Assembly: GCF_000001735.4 (NCBI RefSeq)
Contig: NC_003074.8
Span: 21,211,261 to 21,275,260 of the forward strand
Source of the DNA: Arabidopsis thaliana
Lineage: Eukaryota; Streptophyta; Magnoliopsida; Brassicales; Brassicaceae
Reading direction: 5' to 3'
DNA length: 64,000 bases
How positions within the stretch are numbered: the stretch's first letter is position 1; each line of letters begins with the position of its first letter. The notes beneath the pieces were generated by a model. It was given only the letters and a program-made list of their open reading frames with translations. It was not told the origin of the DNA and did no database searches. The position numbers and the translations under genes were made by a program. Shown here one piece after another: positions 12,301-24,475 of this stretch.

Positions 12301-14045
12301 CTGAACAAAAGGCACTTATCATAAAAAGGTGAAGGGTTTACATATATATTATAGGTTTAGCTTCACTTCTAAGAGCAGTAACAAAAGATGCAGAATTTTT
12401 AGCTACAACTATCAAGCAGGACGACATTCAAATGCACCAATATTATAGAATTTACAAGGAGGTTTTCGAAGGTCATACTTTAAATGGCAAGCCTCGTTCT
12501 CTTGCAGAGTTTAGTTTTTTCACAACCTCGGCATAGACATATGCCTTTTTCTCATGAATGGGTTTGTTAGTCATAGACACGAGTTCCGTTCCAGGTTTTG
12601 AAGATACTTGGGGACTCAAAGGCACTAGTGAACCAGCATGAGAGCCTCTACTTGAATTGATCATCTTGGTCTTAGGTAACATTGAAGTTTTGCTAAGGCT
12701 GTGAAGAAAGTCACGTTTTTCTTTTATACAGTCCTCCTGCCATAAACAGATTTCACGTTGAAGTATATATGAGAAAGAACCTGAATAAATTCAAAAAACA
12801 TATCCTTCTAATTAGCAATAAGCAACTCAACCAGCTTCTAACTTTCTACGCAAAGAATTTTCAAACTACAATGCCATAAATATCTAGGGATAAAGAACAT
12901 GTTCCTCCAATTAACAATTACGGTCTCATGCTTATCATTTAGACATTTACGAGTCTTTGACTGTAATAGCATAATGAAAAGAAGCAAAAGACGAGAGGAA
13001 AAACTTTAAAACCATTACAAACAGGAGAACATTGTCTAAAGGCAAAAGATGTGACAGATGAAACTAACACGGAAATCAAGTCAAAACAATTTGTGATAGT
13101 CGCAATACTGACCTCCAACACTTTCAACATGTAGTTGTTAAAGCTTCGAACATTATCTTTCTGGGCCTCCTGTATAGCCGATACCATTGCCATTTCATGA
13201 ACCTAAAGACAAAGAAGATGCATATAGAACAATCTGTAGTGTAATCAAAGAAAAGGGAATTCTCGAAGAGCATTTAGATATAGAAAACCTGTTGCAGGTA
13301 TTCTTCAACACTTGTTGTCTCCGCAGGGAATACATCTTCAAAAGTCGTCTATTAACAATCCAAAAGAAAAACTTAGGCAAAGGTAATTCAGTACACAGAT
13401 AAAATGTCAAATTATCCAAAGAACAGAAGAGCAACATAAGCTAGTAGATATAGATAGGAAATAGAGAAAATGCTCACCTTCAACTCAAATGACTTAAGAT
13501 CACGAGATAATTGATCTGCATTGATTCCCTCCCGTGCAAGTAGTCTGCGTATCCAAGCAAAAATGAAGACACCAGAATCAAACTATCGACCAGAGGATTC
13601 TACGATGTTAAGCTCGTCGGACCTACCTTCAATCTCGCACTCCAATACTCTTTAATGGCTAAATTGAGTGACCAATATTGAATTCTCGGGGACTCACTAA
13701 AACGCAAGACCTAGGTAAAGAAAGAGAAAATCGAAGTTGTAGTACCTAGTGGCAGCAATAGACTGTGAAGGAGCTTCGTTTCTTAGGGTTTTAGCTTTGA
13801 GTTTCCTCGACAATGCTTCCAATTGATCCAAATTCCTCTATAAACCACGGATATATCATTACGAATCAAGCTCATCGTGATAATAGAAGCCAACAGACAA
13901 ACGGAGGTTCGAAATCGAAAAGAGTGGTGGTTAGTAGAAGGACCTGAAGAGGAGGAAACTGAGAAGAAGGAGCCGCTTGCTCCAGAAGCTTAGTCGAAGA
14001 ATGGAGAAGATCAGTCCATCCACTCATCTCCTGGTCGTTCGCCAT
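9346..14045 (-). CDS. NUP93B: Nucleoporin Nup93/Nic96 family
   Basis: A scaffold nucleoporin of the inner ring of the nuclear pore. Fifteen coding exons were traced on the minus strand: 14045-13944, 13837-13746, 13544-13478, 13348-13289, 13202-13113, 12736-12479, 12221-12126, 12032-11898, 11700-11647, 11526-11443, 11305-11216, 11142-10240, 10079-9898, 9794-9503 and 9423-9346. They sum to 860 aa in frame. The N-terminus (MANDQEMSGWTDLLHSS) leads into a coiled-coil-like part (LDQLEALSRKLKAK), and the rest is the alpha-helical Nic96 fold. Helical segments include LEYYAQAAIAVGG and LEAILSIHKLARL, and it ends RDLYEKIARSF. The 9794 acceptor is used because the alternative at 9844 puts a stop in frame. 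It matches At3g57350; a paralogue is on chromosome 2. The a/b naming is from memory and less certain than the family. Confidence 0.93.
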
Positions 14046-14310
14046 ACTTATTGAGAGTTTGAGCTTCAGGAGAACTCAGCAGAAGAATGTCAAGGGTTTA
14101 GGATTCGAACATTTTAAAATCAGTTTTTTTCTCCACTTACTCAAACCGGTTTAATTGGTTCGGGTCTTGATTCCTTATTTGTCGATTCGGTACAATAAAA
14201 TTCAAAACCAAAGGAAAAGAGAAAGAAGACACACGACACGGCACGACCTATTTAGCTGTACACCAACTGTTCGACGAATTGCCTCCTTGAACATCTCATA
14301 CTTTAAGCTT
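14046..14310. promoter_or_regulatory. Divergent promoter shared by NUP93 and SEN54
   Basis: Only 265 bp separate the two start codons, and the genes point away from each other, so this must carry both promoters and leaders. A CTAAACCC motif, read on minus, lies near 14100, similar to the telo box of plant housekeeping genes. No clear TATA box is visible. Confidence 0.65.
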
Positions 14311-15361
<1,051 letters not shown>

Positions 15362-15578
15362 AATGTAACAAAAAACCGGAATGATCTTGTATTCTTTTGA
15401 AAAAGTCGAATCAAACTGAGAGTTTACATACACTTGGAGTAACTTTGATGATGCGTATTCATGAGGTATTATGTGTAAAGGGTTCTAGGAAGAATCTTAT
15501 AAGGGCTCAGGAAAAAAGAAAAAGGGAAAGACGAAAGCTTCTTTGAGTGAGATTGTTTGTATCCTCGCACATAAAGAT

Positions 15579-17215
15579 CTAAGGAGCTCCAAGGTTTTTC
15601 AGGTCATTTGCATTGGCAAACCACGTGGGTACTATTGTTGGCAGATTTGGATACAAGTCCCCGTATGTTCCTTTTATCGTGTTTTCTGCAACTCCAGTGG
15701 CTTCTATTAGACCTGCAACTCATTATGTGTCAATATGTTAGAGAAAGAGAAGAGCTGATCAGACTTTGCTTTAAGGGCTGCTATATAGATTGAGATTTAA
15801 ATGTGACCTTTGAGCAGATGCTTCTCATAAGAAAGTCGAGCAATGACATATACGATTCCTGCTGCAACTGATACAGGAGCCCTACGGCTGCAACTGCAAT
15901 AAGTAGAAATATATGGGTTTTAAGTCTGCTGCATCATACATCTGCTTAGAGCTTACTCATCCACTAAATTCCAGGAACTGCTCAGATAATGTAAGTTACC
16001 CATTAGTCATATAATCATAACTTTCCGCAGCTTCTAGAGCAGCTTCAACTGCTTCTTTATCCAATCTAAATATAGAACAAAACCGCTTCTGCAGATGAAT
16101 ACAATGTCAGTAAACTAGAGCTACTGACTATTTGTTCAATGCAACAAAAGCTTAATGCACAAACTCACTATAAAGTTCGCAGTTTCGATACTCATATACC
16201 AATTTTTGTTGATCTCCAGTTTCTCAGCTATGAACCCAACTGTCTCACTAATATCCGAAATTGAGGCTTTATTGGCAAATCTAGATATTTCTACACAAAT
16301 GGTTTTGAAAAAGCTGATTCAGCTACAATGGCAGAAGCTACACCAAGAAAGGAACAAGAATCTTTCAGGTTTCAAATATATATACCACGCATAGTCCGAG
16401 TCATATCATTGTCTCGACAAGCAATGTAGATACAAGCAGCAAAAAGGACGTTTCGTTCCTTTCCTCTGGCATAACTCTCCACTACCTTAAAGATCTCATT
16501 AGCCTGACCCTGCAGATCAAGAAACACACCAATTCAAACTTATCTGTGTATACTAAGTTACTAACTATACCTCCAGAGACGAACGAAAGGCTTAATTACC
16601 TTGATTGTCGCAGGAAGTTTCAACCTGTAATAATGGATGAAGCGATATTTAAAAAACTTCTTTGAAAAAGAAGCTTCTTGTCTACTAAGAAAAGAAAAAA
16701 CGGTACCCATTGGAAATAGCTTCGATGGAGACGATGGACAGAGCTTTATTCGGCTTGGTGGAGGCCATTGAGAGGGGATCGAAGCTAAATTTCTGCAAAT
16801 GTCCAAGATCAGAGAACAAGAATTCATCGGAAGAAGCAGTAATCGTCTCTGAATTCTGTGAAGTTCCAAGGGACAAGAAATCATTGGAGGACCCATTCAT
16901 CAGCTTGGCGGTGGCTATAGAGACTGGATCCAAGCGAGGTTTTGACGAATTTCCAAGATTAAGGGACAAGGAATCATCGAAAGAACCATTCTTGTGCTCG
17001 GTGGTGACAATGGAGAGATCAGTATTGCTTAAAAGTGTGTTCGTCGGATCAGGGAGACGAACAGTATCGTTCTCTGCTACAGGGGAAAGATCTCCGATCG
17101 GGCGATATTTAAATTCAAGACCACACCCGAAGCATCGTGTCCTCCTCGTAACGTGATCAGTCACGACATTGATCTGCTTACATCTCCTGCAACTGTGACC
17201 CCACTTCATCGTCAT
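15579..17215 (-). CDS. Divergent TFIIB-family transcription factor with expanded linker
   Basis: A TFIIB-type general factor that would bridge TBP-DNA and RNA polymerase. Seven exons (17215-16707, 16624-16600, 16509-16386, 16290-16169, 16088-16000, 15887-15808, 15712-15579) give 360 aa. The N-terminal zinc ribbon is C-x2-C-x15-C-x2-C (CRRC ... CFGC). Two cyclin folds follow: the first has [19 protein letters not shown] and [11 protein letters not shown], the second [19 protein letters not shown] and [20 protein letters not shown]. It ends like TFIIB (DLKNLGAP). The region between ribbon and core holds repeated copies of the usual B-reader/linker motif, which is unusual (see findings). A second in-frame ATG lies two codons downstream, at 17209. 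It corresponds to At3g57370; which TFIIB name applies is uncertain, so none is given. Confidence 0.88.
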
Positions 17216-18741
17216 CGAAACCCTAATTTTCTGTCCTGATTATAGGATTCTTCTTCTTTCAATGGAGTCGCGTGAAGATTTTCGAGAACAAGAAAATGGA
17301 GGGAATGGACAGAATAAACGGTTGATTCTCATTTTATAGACAAACAGAGGAGAAGGGTGAGAATTCCGCTGTGGTCTGGTGCACGTAGTTGCAACAGTCT
17401 GGAACGTTGAGATGAGGTGTGACCCATTAATCTTTGATCTGACGGTCTAATATTGTTTCCAGATAAATACGAAAATGGTTTATGTGAGCGTCTATTGATA
17501 GGAGAAGGGAACTTTGTGCCGTTTCAAGGCCATGTCACCCAAAACCAGTGCCGTTTTTTGGCGGTTTGCCTGAACCAATAAAGGAAGGAGCCTAAAACAC
17601 ATCGAGTTTTACAACACTAATGAGTTTCAATATGCAATCTAGTGCATTCTATTTAAAAATGAAAACAAAGTGCTCTAATTTAATCATACACTGTAGGTTT
17701 GTTGATAATACGAACTTGTTCCAAAATACAAGGAACTTTGCATAGTTGAATATCATCAAATTCGTTGGATATATGATGGCACTAGCTAGTATACGTTTGT
17801 AAAAATATAGTATCCATTGACAACATATGTAACTCACAAGCCACAAAGAAAACAGTCAAACACTATATTGGAAAATGTTATTACTCTGACCAAAACCTTT
17901 AATGGATTATTGAATCTGATCACAATAATGGGTAACTGGTAAAGTGGTAACACATCCTCAATAGTAAATATATACCTTTAATTAGGCGATGGTGATAGGC
18001 CACCAGCTGACAATGCCCATCAATTTATTCGTTTGCGTAAATCACGAAATCTTTTCTTCACCTTTATTTAAGGTTTCCAACTAAAATACTTCAGTACATT
18101 TACTATCACAACCATACGAATTTACCAATTAAAACTACAAAAAACATGCATAATACAATCTGTTTGATCAAAAAGAAAATGCATAATACAAATCAGTCTA
18201 ACAGTTTTAAAAGATACTATATTAAGTCGAAACAATGATTTATATATTTTCAATTTGCAATTTTTAATTATAATAACCACAGTTTACTTGGGATTTCATT
18301 TCAACTAATAAAGCAATAATTAAGGAAGTTATCTCTATTAGACTATTACTGAAAAAGACGTGACCGGAGGAAAAAAAAAAAAAAAAAGAGTAACGCAGTT
18401 CCTTGCTCTTCTTTGACACGTCTCTGGTTGTTTCCATCAGCTGACGAAAGAAACGAAACTCAATGAAGAAGGCTAAACAAAAACAAAAAAAAATATAGTA
18501 TTTTAAAGAAAGTCATCGAAAACAACCTTCATTCAATTTGAAAACATCCTCTCTCTCAAAAGTCTCTCCTGCTCTGTTTCTCTCTTGATGTAAGAGAAAG
18601 CACCATACCCCAGGTTTTATATTTAGAAACAAAAACCTCTTTCTTTCTTCTGCGATAGTCAGAAGAACATCAAAAGTCGATTAGAAGCATCTAAAAAATC
18701 AAAACTTTGCTTGTGGGGTTTCTTCTTTTGTTCGATAGAAA
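17216..18741. other. Divergent intergenic region between the TFIIB-like and GT61 genes
   Basis: About 1.5 kb without a coding frame. An AAACCCTAA telo-box motif sits directly in front of the TFIIB-like start (17218-17228 on plus). A 17-base A tract lies near 18370, and a short direct repeat of ATGCATAATACAA lies near 18146-18192. The GT61 leader probably starts near 18530 and carries the AUG-stop described separately. Confidence 0.6.
18588..18593 (+). promoter_or_regulatory. AUG-stop minimal uORF (ATGTAA)
   Basis: An ATG followed directly by TAA lies 149 bases before the GT61 start codon and is the only ATG I see in the likely leader. The AUG-stop class is known from NIP5;1, where it gives boron-dependent ribosome stalling. 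The same bases could instead be a splice donor (GTAAGA) of a leader intron, so the call depends on the transcript. Confidence 0.45.
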
Positions 18742-20412
18742 ATGGTTCAATACAAAAGACTAATTAAAAAAGGAGAAAAGCATAGACTTTCGGTAGAAGA
18801 AGGTGGTTCCGGTGCCTCCGCCGTCACTGTCTCCGGCGGTGTGTACTCAAAGACAGCCAAACAGAAGCTTCTCTTAACTATCTTTCTCTCTTTGCTCTCA
18901 TGCTGTTACATCTTCAGCTTCTCCTCTTTCTCTCTTCTAGGTAATATCACCTTACTCATAATCTCTTTCATTAATTTTTTTCTAGATTTTTCTCATAACT
19001 TCGATTGTTAATTTTCTTGTACAGGTGCTTTTAGCAGAGAAAGTAAAGGATTTGGTCCTTATGAACTGTTCATTGCACCTCTTTGTTCAGGAACCTCTAA
19101 TGGTATTTTATCTTTTCAAATCTCTTCTTTTTAAATTTGAACAAGCTCTGTTTAATGATGTATCTCAATCACAGGAACAATTTGTTGTGACAGAACCGGT
19201 TCTAGATCCGACGTTTGTATCATGAAAGGAGACGTTAGGACACACTCTGCTTCGTCATCAGTCTTCCTCTTCACTTCCCTCAAAAACAAGACCAAGATCA
19301 CGAAAAAGATCAAACCTTACACAAGAAAATGGGAAACAAGTGTGATGCAAACAGTTCAAGAACTCAATCTCGTTTACAGAGATGAAGAAAACAATTCTTT
19401 AGTCGTCTCCTCTGTTAATGACATCTGCGATGTGTTCTATAACGTTCCTGCTGTGTTTTTCTCAACTGGTGGATATACAGGAAATGTTTACCACGAATTC
19501 AACGATGGAATCATCCCTTTGTTCATCACTTCACATCATTTCAACAAGAAGGTTGTGTTTGTGATTGTTGAGTATCATAGTTGGTGGATTATGAAATATG
19601 GAGATATCGTTTCTCAGCTATCAGATTATCCTCCTGTCGACTTTAACGGCGACAAGAGAACACATTGTTTCAAGGAAGCTATTGTGGGATTGAAGATTCA
19701 CGACGAGTTAACCGTTGAATCATCGTTGATGCTTGGGAATAAAACAATTCTTGATTTCAGAAATGTGCTGGATCAGGCTTATTGGCCACGTATCCATGGA
19801 TTGATTCAAGAGGAAGAACTCAAGGCAGCTAACAAGACAGAAGACGGTTTCAAGAAACCAATATTGGTGATTCTGTCTAGAAATGGATCGAGGGAGATAC
19901 TAAATGAGAGTCTTTTGGTTGAATTAGCTGAGGAAATTGGATTCATCGTCCATGTTTTGAGACCGGATAAAACAACAGAGCTGGCAAAAATCTACAGATG
20001 TTTGAATTCTAGTGATGTGATGATTGGTGTTCACGGAGCTGCAATGACACATTTACTTTTCTTGAAACCGAAAACAGTCTTTATACAGATTATACCAATA
20101 GGAACCGAATGGGCTGCTGAGACTTACTATGGTAAACCAGCTAAGAAGATGAGATTGAAGTACATTGGTTACAAGATTAAACCGAAAGAGAGCTCTTTGT
20201 ACGATGAATATGGCATCGATGATCCCATTATCCGAGATCCTAAGAGTTTTACTCAAAAAGGATGGGATTACACTAAGAAGATTTATCTTGAGCGCCAAAA
20301 CGTGAAGCTTGATTTGAAAAGATTTAGGAAACCGTTGTCTCGTGCTTATGATTTCTCGATGAAGCGAATTGGACTGGTGTATATCAGTCACAAACCGGAT
20401 GTTACCAATTAA
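18742..20412 (+). CDS. Glycosyltransferase family 61 (Golgi type II membrane protein)
   Basis: A GT61 enzyme. Plant members transfer pentoses onto xylan and related wall polymers; the exact reaction of this one is not known to me. Three exons (18742-18940, 19025-19102, 19175-20412) join in frame to 504 aa. A short basic cytosolic tail is followed by one signal-anchor helix (LLLTIFLSLLSCCYIFSFSSF, about residues 35-58), placing the catalytic part in the Golgi lumen. The GT61 signatures are present: GTICCDRTGSRSDVC near the N-terminal side of the domain, GGYTGNVYHEFNDGIIPLF, and the C-terminal GVHGAAMTHLLFLKP. Later Cys and Trp positions (ERTHCF-like, IPIGTEWAAETYYG) also fit. It corresponds to At3g57380, with a paralogue in the chromosome 2 block. 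Confidence 0.92.
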
Positions 20413-22359
20413 ACCGGGGTTTGAGATTGTATAATATAATTTTGGAGATGTAAACATTTTGTACAGAGAATGCATAGACTTTCTTTTGTGTCGTACCTAA
20501 TGACACAAATTTACAAGCTTTTGTTCTGTATAGAAATCACTAACCGGAGAATACCAACTAAACTGAGTTTTTTTCACACTTTTTCCACTGAGTTCATACC
20601 ACATTCAACTGGGTCTAAGGGCCCAAATATTATTTGCTTTATAGGCCCAAAGTCCCAAACATGCTAATCTTTCATGATACCTCCTCCATACGTCTTTTTT
20701 ACAATTTTGTGTGTTTTACAAAAAAAAATTTTGCTTAGTAATCTATTTGTTAAGATTTTTTCCGTTTCTATTTGATAAGAATATATTCGATATATTTTCA
20801 ATTTATACTGTATAGAGTAGCTTGTTATAATTATCATCAAATTTCATTGTTTTTTTCATAAACAAATATGATTAAAATTGATCTAGAAGTCTGCACGAAG
20901 AAAAGTAAAATGGAAACAAATTGCAGATTTGCATGTAATTACGACAAGTGGCTCATTCTCTTTTTTAGCATGTTACAGAAGTGTCTGGTTAATGGGAAAA
21001 AAAAATATTGAACTTTCTTTTATTTTGTATATAAACCAACCTTATGTGAGTAATATCCCAAAGAGGTTTCTTTTAAAATATCTTTGGGTTTTTAATTCAT
21101 TTATGGGAATTTCTATAACAAAATTTCACCACAAATAAATGTTGTTCCTTTCGTAGAAGAAAACAAAATCTTAAGAAATCACGTTATTTTCGTATTTGAT
21201 GGTAGTTTATAAATTTCGAAAGATGATTCAACGCGATTCATACGAGATATTATTTTTTTGACAACAACAAAAGATAGTAAAGTGTTAAAAAAAAATGTGT
21301 AAAGTTTTATGGAGTATAATTTAAAGATTTATCTTGAATTGAGAATGTGTAAATCACATTGGTTAAAGTGGAACTAAATATTTTTTTAGTAAATTATTTG
21401 TTTTTCTCTAGCTTAGTTTTAATTTCAATTTTGGAAAAGGGAGAATATTGACCAAAAACAAAAAGAGCACGATTAAATGACCTAACACTACATTTAGAAA
21501 CACGCATCTGAATTATTTACATTGCAAAACAAAAGTGTTGAGCTGTATAGCATGTATTTATATTTACTTAAATACTTTCCATATCTATAAAAAGATATTT
21601 GCTCACCAAAATTTCACAACCGAACTAATTTTATTTATTATTACTAATGTTTAGATAATTCCACAAATACAGTGTAATTCTCAAAATATAATTTCGGTTA
21701 CAATAGAAAGTCTTCTCTAGAAAGAGATATTTTTCTTTTACTAAAAATACAACAAACTCAGTTTGGAGGGGAAAGTAATCTTCCTTGTGAGATTTTACTA
21801 TCTATAGAAACGTTAAAGCCACACCTTTTGCTTTTCTTATCATATTCTTCTTCAAATACGGCCACGTTTGGCCATTCTACTAGATCTCAACCCAAAAAAA
21901 AGAAACAAAATCTCAACCAACAAGAAAACAAAGCTAAAGAGAAAAAAAAGAACACAGTAGTTGTTATTTCATAAATCTTTTAAAGATATGAAAATATCAG
22001 TTATTAAATAAAACAGTATCCAAAACAACTAAAAATAAAGACTATAATAAAATGAAATAGTTGATCAAATATTTCCTTATTATAGGGATCAACTTTATTT
22101 GACTATATAAAAAGTAACATTTCTGTAAAGCAATAAAACAATAAAATTATGGAAGATTAAGTTTTAGAAACGTAATAAAAAGCATGATGACCTAAAAGCA
22201 AAGCCAAAAAAGAAAAACCCTAGAAGATAAAAAAAAAGGGAGGCGATACACGAAATAGAGAAGAGATCCAAAACCAAAACAAGGGCGTTATAAATGGGAA
22301 GAAAGTTCCAAAAGAAGAAAACAGCCACTCACACCAAGCAAAGCAAATTAGCAAAGCCA

Positions 22360-22369
22360 CCAAATATGG
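22360..22369 (+). promoter_or_regulatory. Perfect CArG box upstream of AGL18
   Basis: CCAAATATGG fits CC(A/T)6GG exactly and lies 290 bp before the start codon and about 135 bp before the TATA box. This is the classic binding site of MADS-domain dimers. Binding by AGL18 itself or AGL15 is inference. Confidence 0.7.
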
Positions 22370-22503
22370 AAAATTGCTACTTATAGTAACTCCCATCTTT
22401 TTATATAATACCCTAATTTTGGTCCTAATTTTCCTTCCTTAGCCCCTTTCCCAATATTTGATCAATTTCTAAAGAAAACCCCTTCCTCTACTAGTCCTCC
22501 TCC

Positions 22504-22511
22504 TATATATA
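22504..22511 (+). promoter_or_regulatory. Probable TATA box of AGL18
   Basis: TATATATA, 139 bases before the ATG and followed by a TC-rich leader, predicts transcription starting near 22540. Confidence 0.6.
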
Positions 22512-22649
22512 CAAAATCTTAAGAAATCTCTCTACTTGTTTCCTCTGTTATCATAATCTCTTCTCTCTATATCTCTTCTCTTCTTCTTTTACCCTGTTTT
22601 TTTTTTCATTCCACAGAGCCCAGGTTGATTGATTTTGTTATTCAGAGAT

Positions 22650-24475
22650 ATGGGGAGAGGAAGGATTGAGATTAAGAAGATTGAGAATATCAACAGTCGT
22701 CAAGTCACTTTCTCTAAGAGACGAAACGGTTTGATCAAGAAGGCTAAAGAGCTTTCGATTCTCTGTGACGCCGAGGTTGCTCTTATCATCTTCTCCAGCA
22801 CCGGCAAGATTTACGATTTCTCCAGCGTCTGGTATATTAGTTATCATCTCATGATTTTGCTTCTTTTTTTTTGCTTTGGGGAAATAAAAAGTTTTGCATT
22901 TTTATGGGTTTTTGTGTCTAAAGTAAATGAAAACAGAGCAACCCCTGTTTATCTATATCCTAATCTGGCTAAATCTTTAGGTTGATGATGAAATAATTTT
23001 GATGGGTTATGATTTTAAGGTTTGGAGAATTGAGATTACGATTTTTGCTATCGGATTAGTTTGTGTGTTTTATAAACCCTAACTGTTGATGAAACTACAA
23101 TTTGGTCACTATCTTTGGTATCAGAATTTGGGAGATGCATTTGTCTATGTATATATCAGTTGTTAGAATCTCAACTCCAGAATTCTGAAAGATCGTTAAT
23201 TTCTAAGATTATTAGACCATAGAAGTGTTTATCTTATCTTTATGAAGAAATTTGAGAATGCAGAAGTTTAGATTCATGATTTTTTCCTGTAATGATCAAT
23301 CAAACCAATTACGGGGTTTTACTAACGGAGAGTTTTGTTCAATTTGTGAAGTATGGAGCAAATTCTTTCTAGATATGGATACACTACTGCGTCCACTGAG
23401 CATAAACAACAAAGAGAACACCAACTTCTAATTTGTGCTTCACATGGAAATGAAGCTGTGGTAAGCAGAGACTCTCTACCAAGAATTTATTTTTGTATCC
23501 CTTTGTCTGTGTTCAAGTTTTTGGTTTACCTTACATGGTATTCGTTGTTGTAGTTGCGAAATGATGATTCTATGAAGGGGGAACTTGAAAGATTACAGCT
23601 TGCAATTGAGTATGTATCTCACTGGAAAAAGAACTTGCGTTTGTTCTTGGTTAAAGTTTCGGCCTTTCATCGGTTTTTTCTACTTGTTCGTGAACAGGAG
23701 ACTTAAGGGTAAGGAGCTTGAAGGTATGAGTTTCCCGGATCTTATTTCTCTTGAAAACCAGTTGAACGAGAGCTTGCATAGTGTCAAGGATCAAAAGGTG
23801 AAGACAAAATACTAATTTATTCAAACATCGAGAGATGATTTTTGATTCATCCCTGTCTTGAAAAGTTTTGTTTTGATTCAGACACAAATCCTGCTCAACC
23901 AGATTGAGAGATCCAGGATACAGGTACGAACAGAGCTCCTCAAATGTCAGAATCATTGTTATTATCAATTCGTATACAATGTTGAATCTCAACACTCTTG
24001 TTTTGTTTCCTTGTCATTAATAGGAGAAAAAAGCATTGGAAGAAAACCAAATCTTGCGCAAACAGGTAAAGATTCATCAAAACCCTTATATTAGCTCGGT
24101 CTGGTCTTCACCAGTCATAACTGAGTTCAATTCTAATTTGCCCTCAGGTTGAGATGTTGGGGAGAGGTTCAGGACCAAAAGTGTTGAATGAAAGGCCTCA
24201 AGATTCTAGCCCAGAAGCCGATCCCGAGAGCTCTTCATCAGAAGAGGATGAGAATGACAACGAGGAGCACCATTCCGACACTTCCTTGCAGTTGGGGTAA
24301 ACTGCAAAACAAAGCCCTAACTTCTGTTACAAGCTTTTATTGTTACTGAGCATTCTACAAACTTGTTGGTTTGATCTTTCTTAGGTTGTCGTCGACGGGG
24401 TATTGCACAAAGAGAAAGAAGCCGAAGATCGAACTGGTCTGCGATAACTCTGGGAGTCAAGTGGCTTCTGATTGA
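22650..24475 (+). CDS. AGL18: MADS-box transcription factor AGL18
   Basis: A type II (MIKC) MADS-domain repressor. From published work, AGL18 acts with AGL15 to delay flowering and in embryo programmes. Eight exons (22650-22831, 23352-23460, 23554-23609, 23698-23797, 23882-23923, 24024-24065, 24148-24296, 24385-24475) give 256 aa. The MADS domain (residues 1-60) starts [20 protein letters not shown] and holds [20 protein letters not shown]. The I and K regions follow ([20 protein letters not shown], then coiled-coil helices). The C-terminus has an acidic Ser-Glu stretch ([14 protein letters not shown]) and then LQLGL, an LxLxL EAR-type repression motif, before a basic KRKKPK patch. The first intron is 520 bp. 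It matches At3g57390. Confidence 0.97.

Larger units (their letters stand above)
20413..22649. other. Intergenic region with the AGL18 promoter
   Basis: About 2.2 kb of AT-rich DNA without a credible gene. GGCCCA-type motifs occur near 20615-20650, just after the GT61 gene. The right 300 bp holds the AGL18 promoter: a CArG box at 22360-22369, a TATATATA at 22504-22511 and a TC-rich leader. The middle is plain AT-rich sequence. Confidence 0.6.

Noticed and set aside
14095-14112. GTTCGAATCC on minus, resembling a tRNA T-arm
   Set aside because: No acceptor stem, D-arm or anticodon arm can be formed around it.
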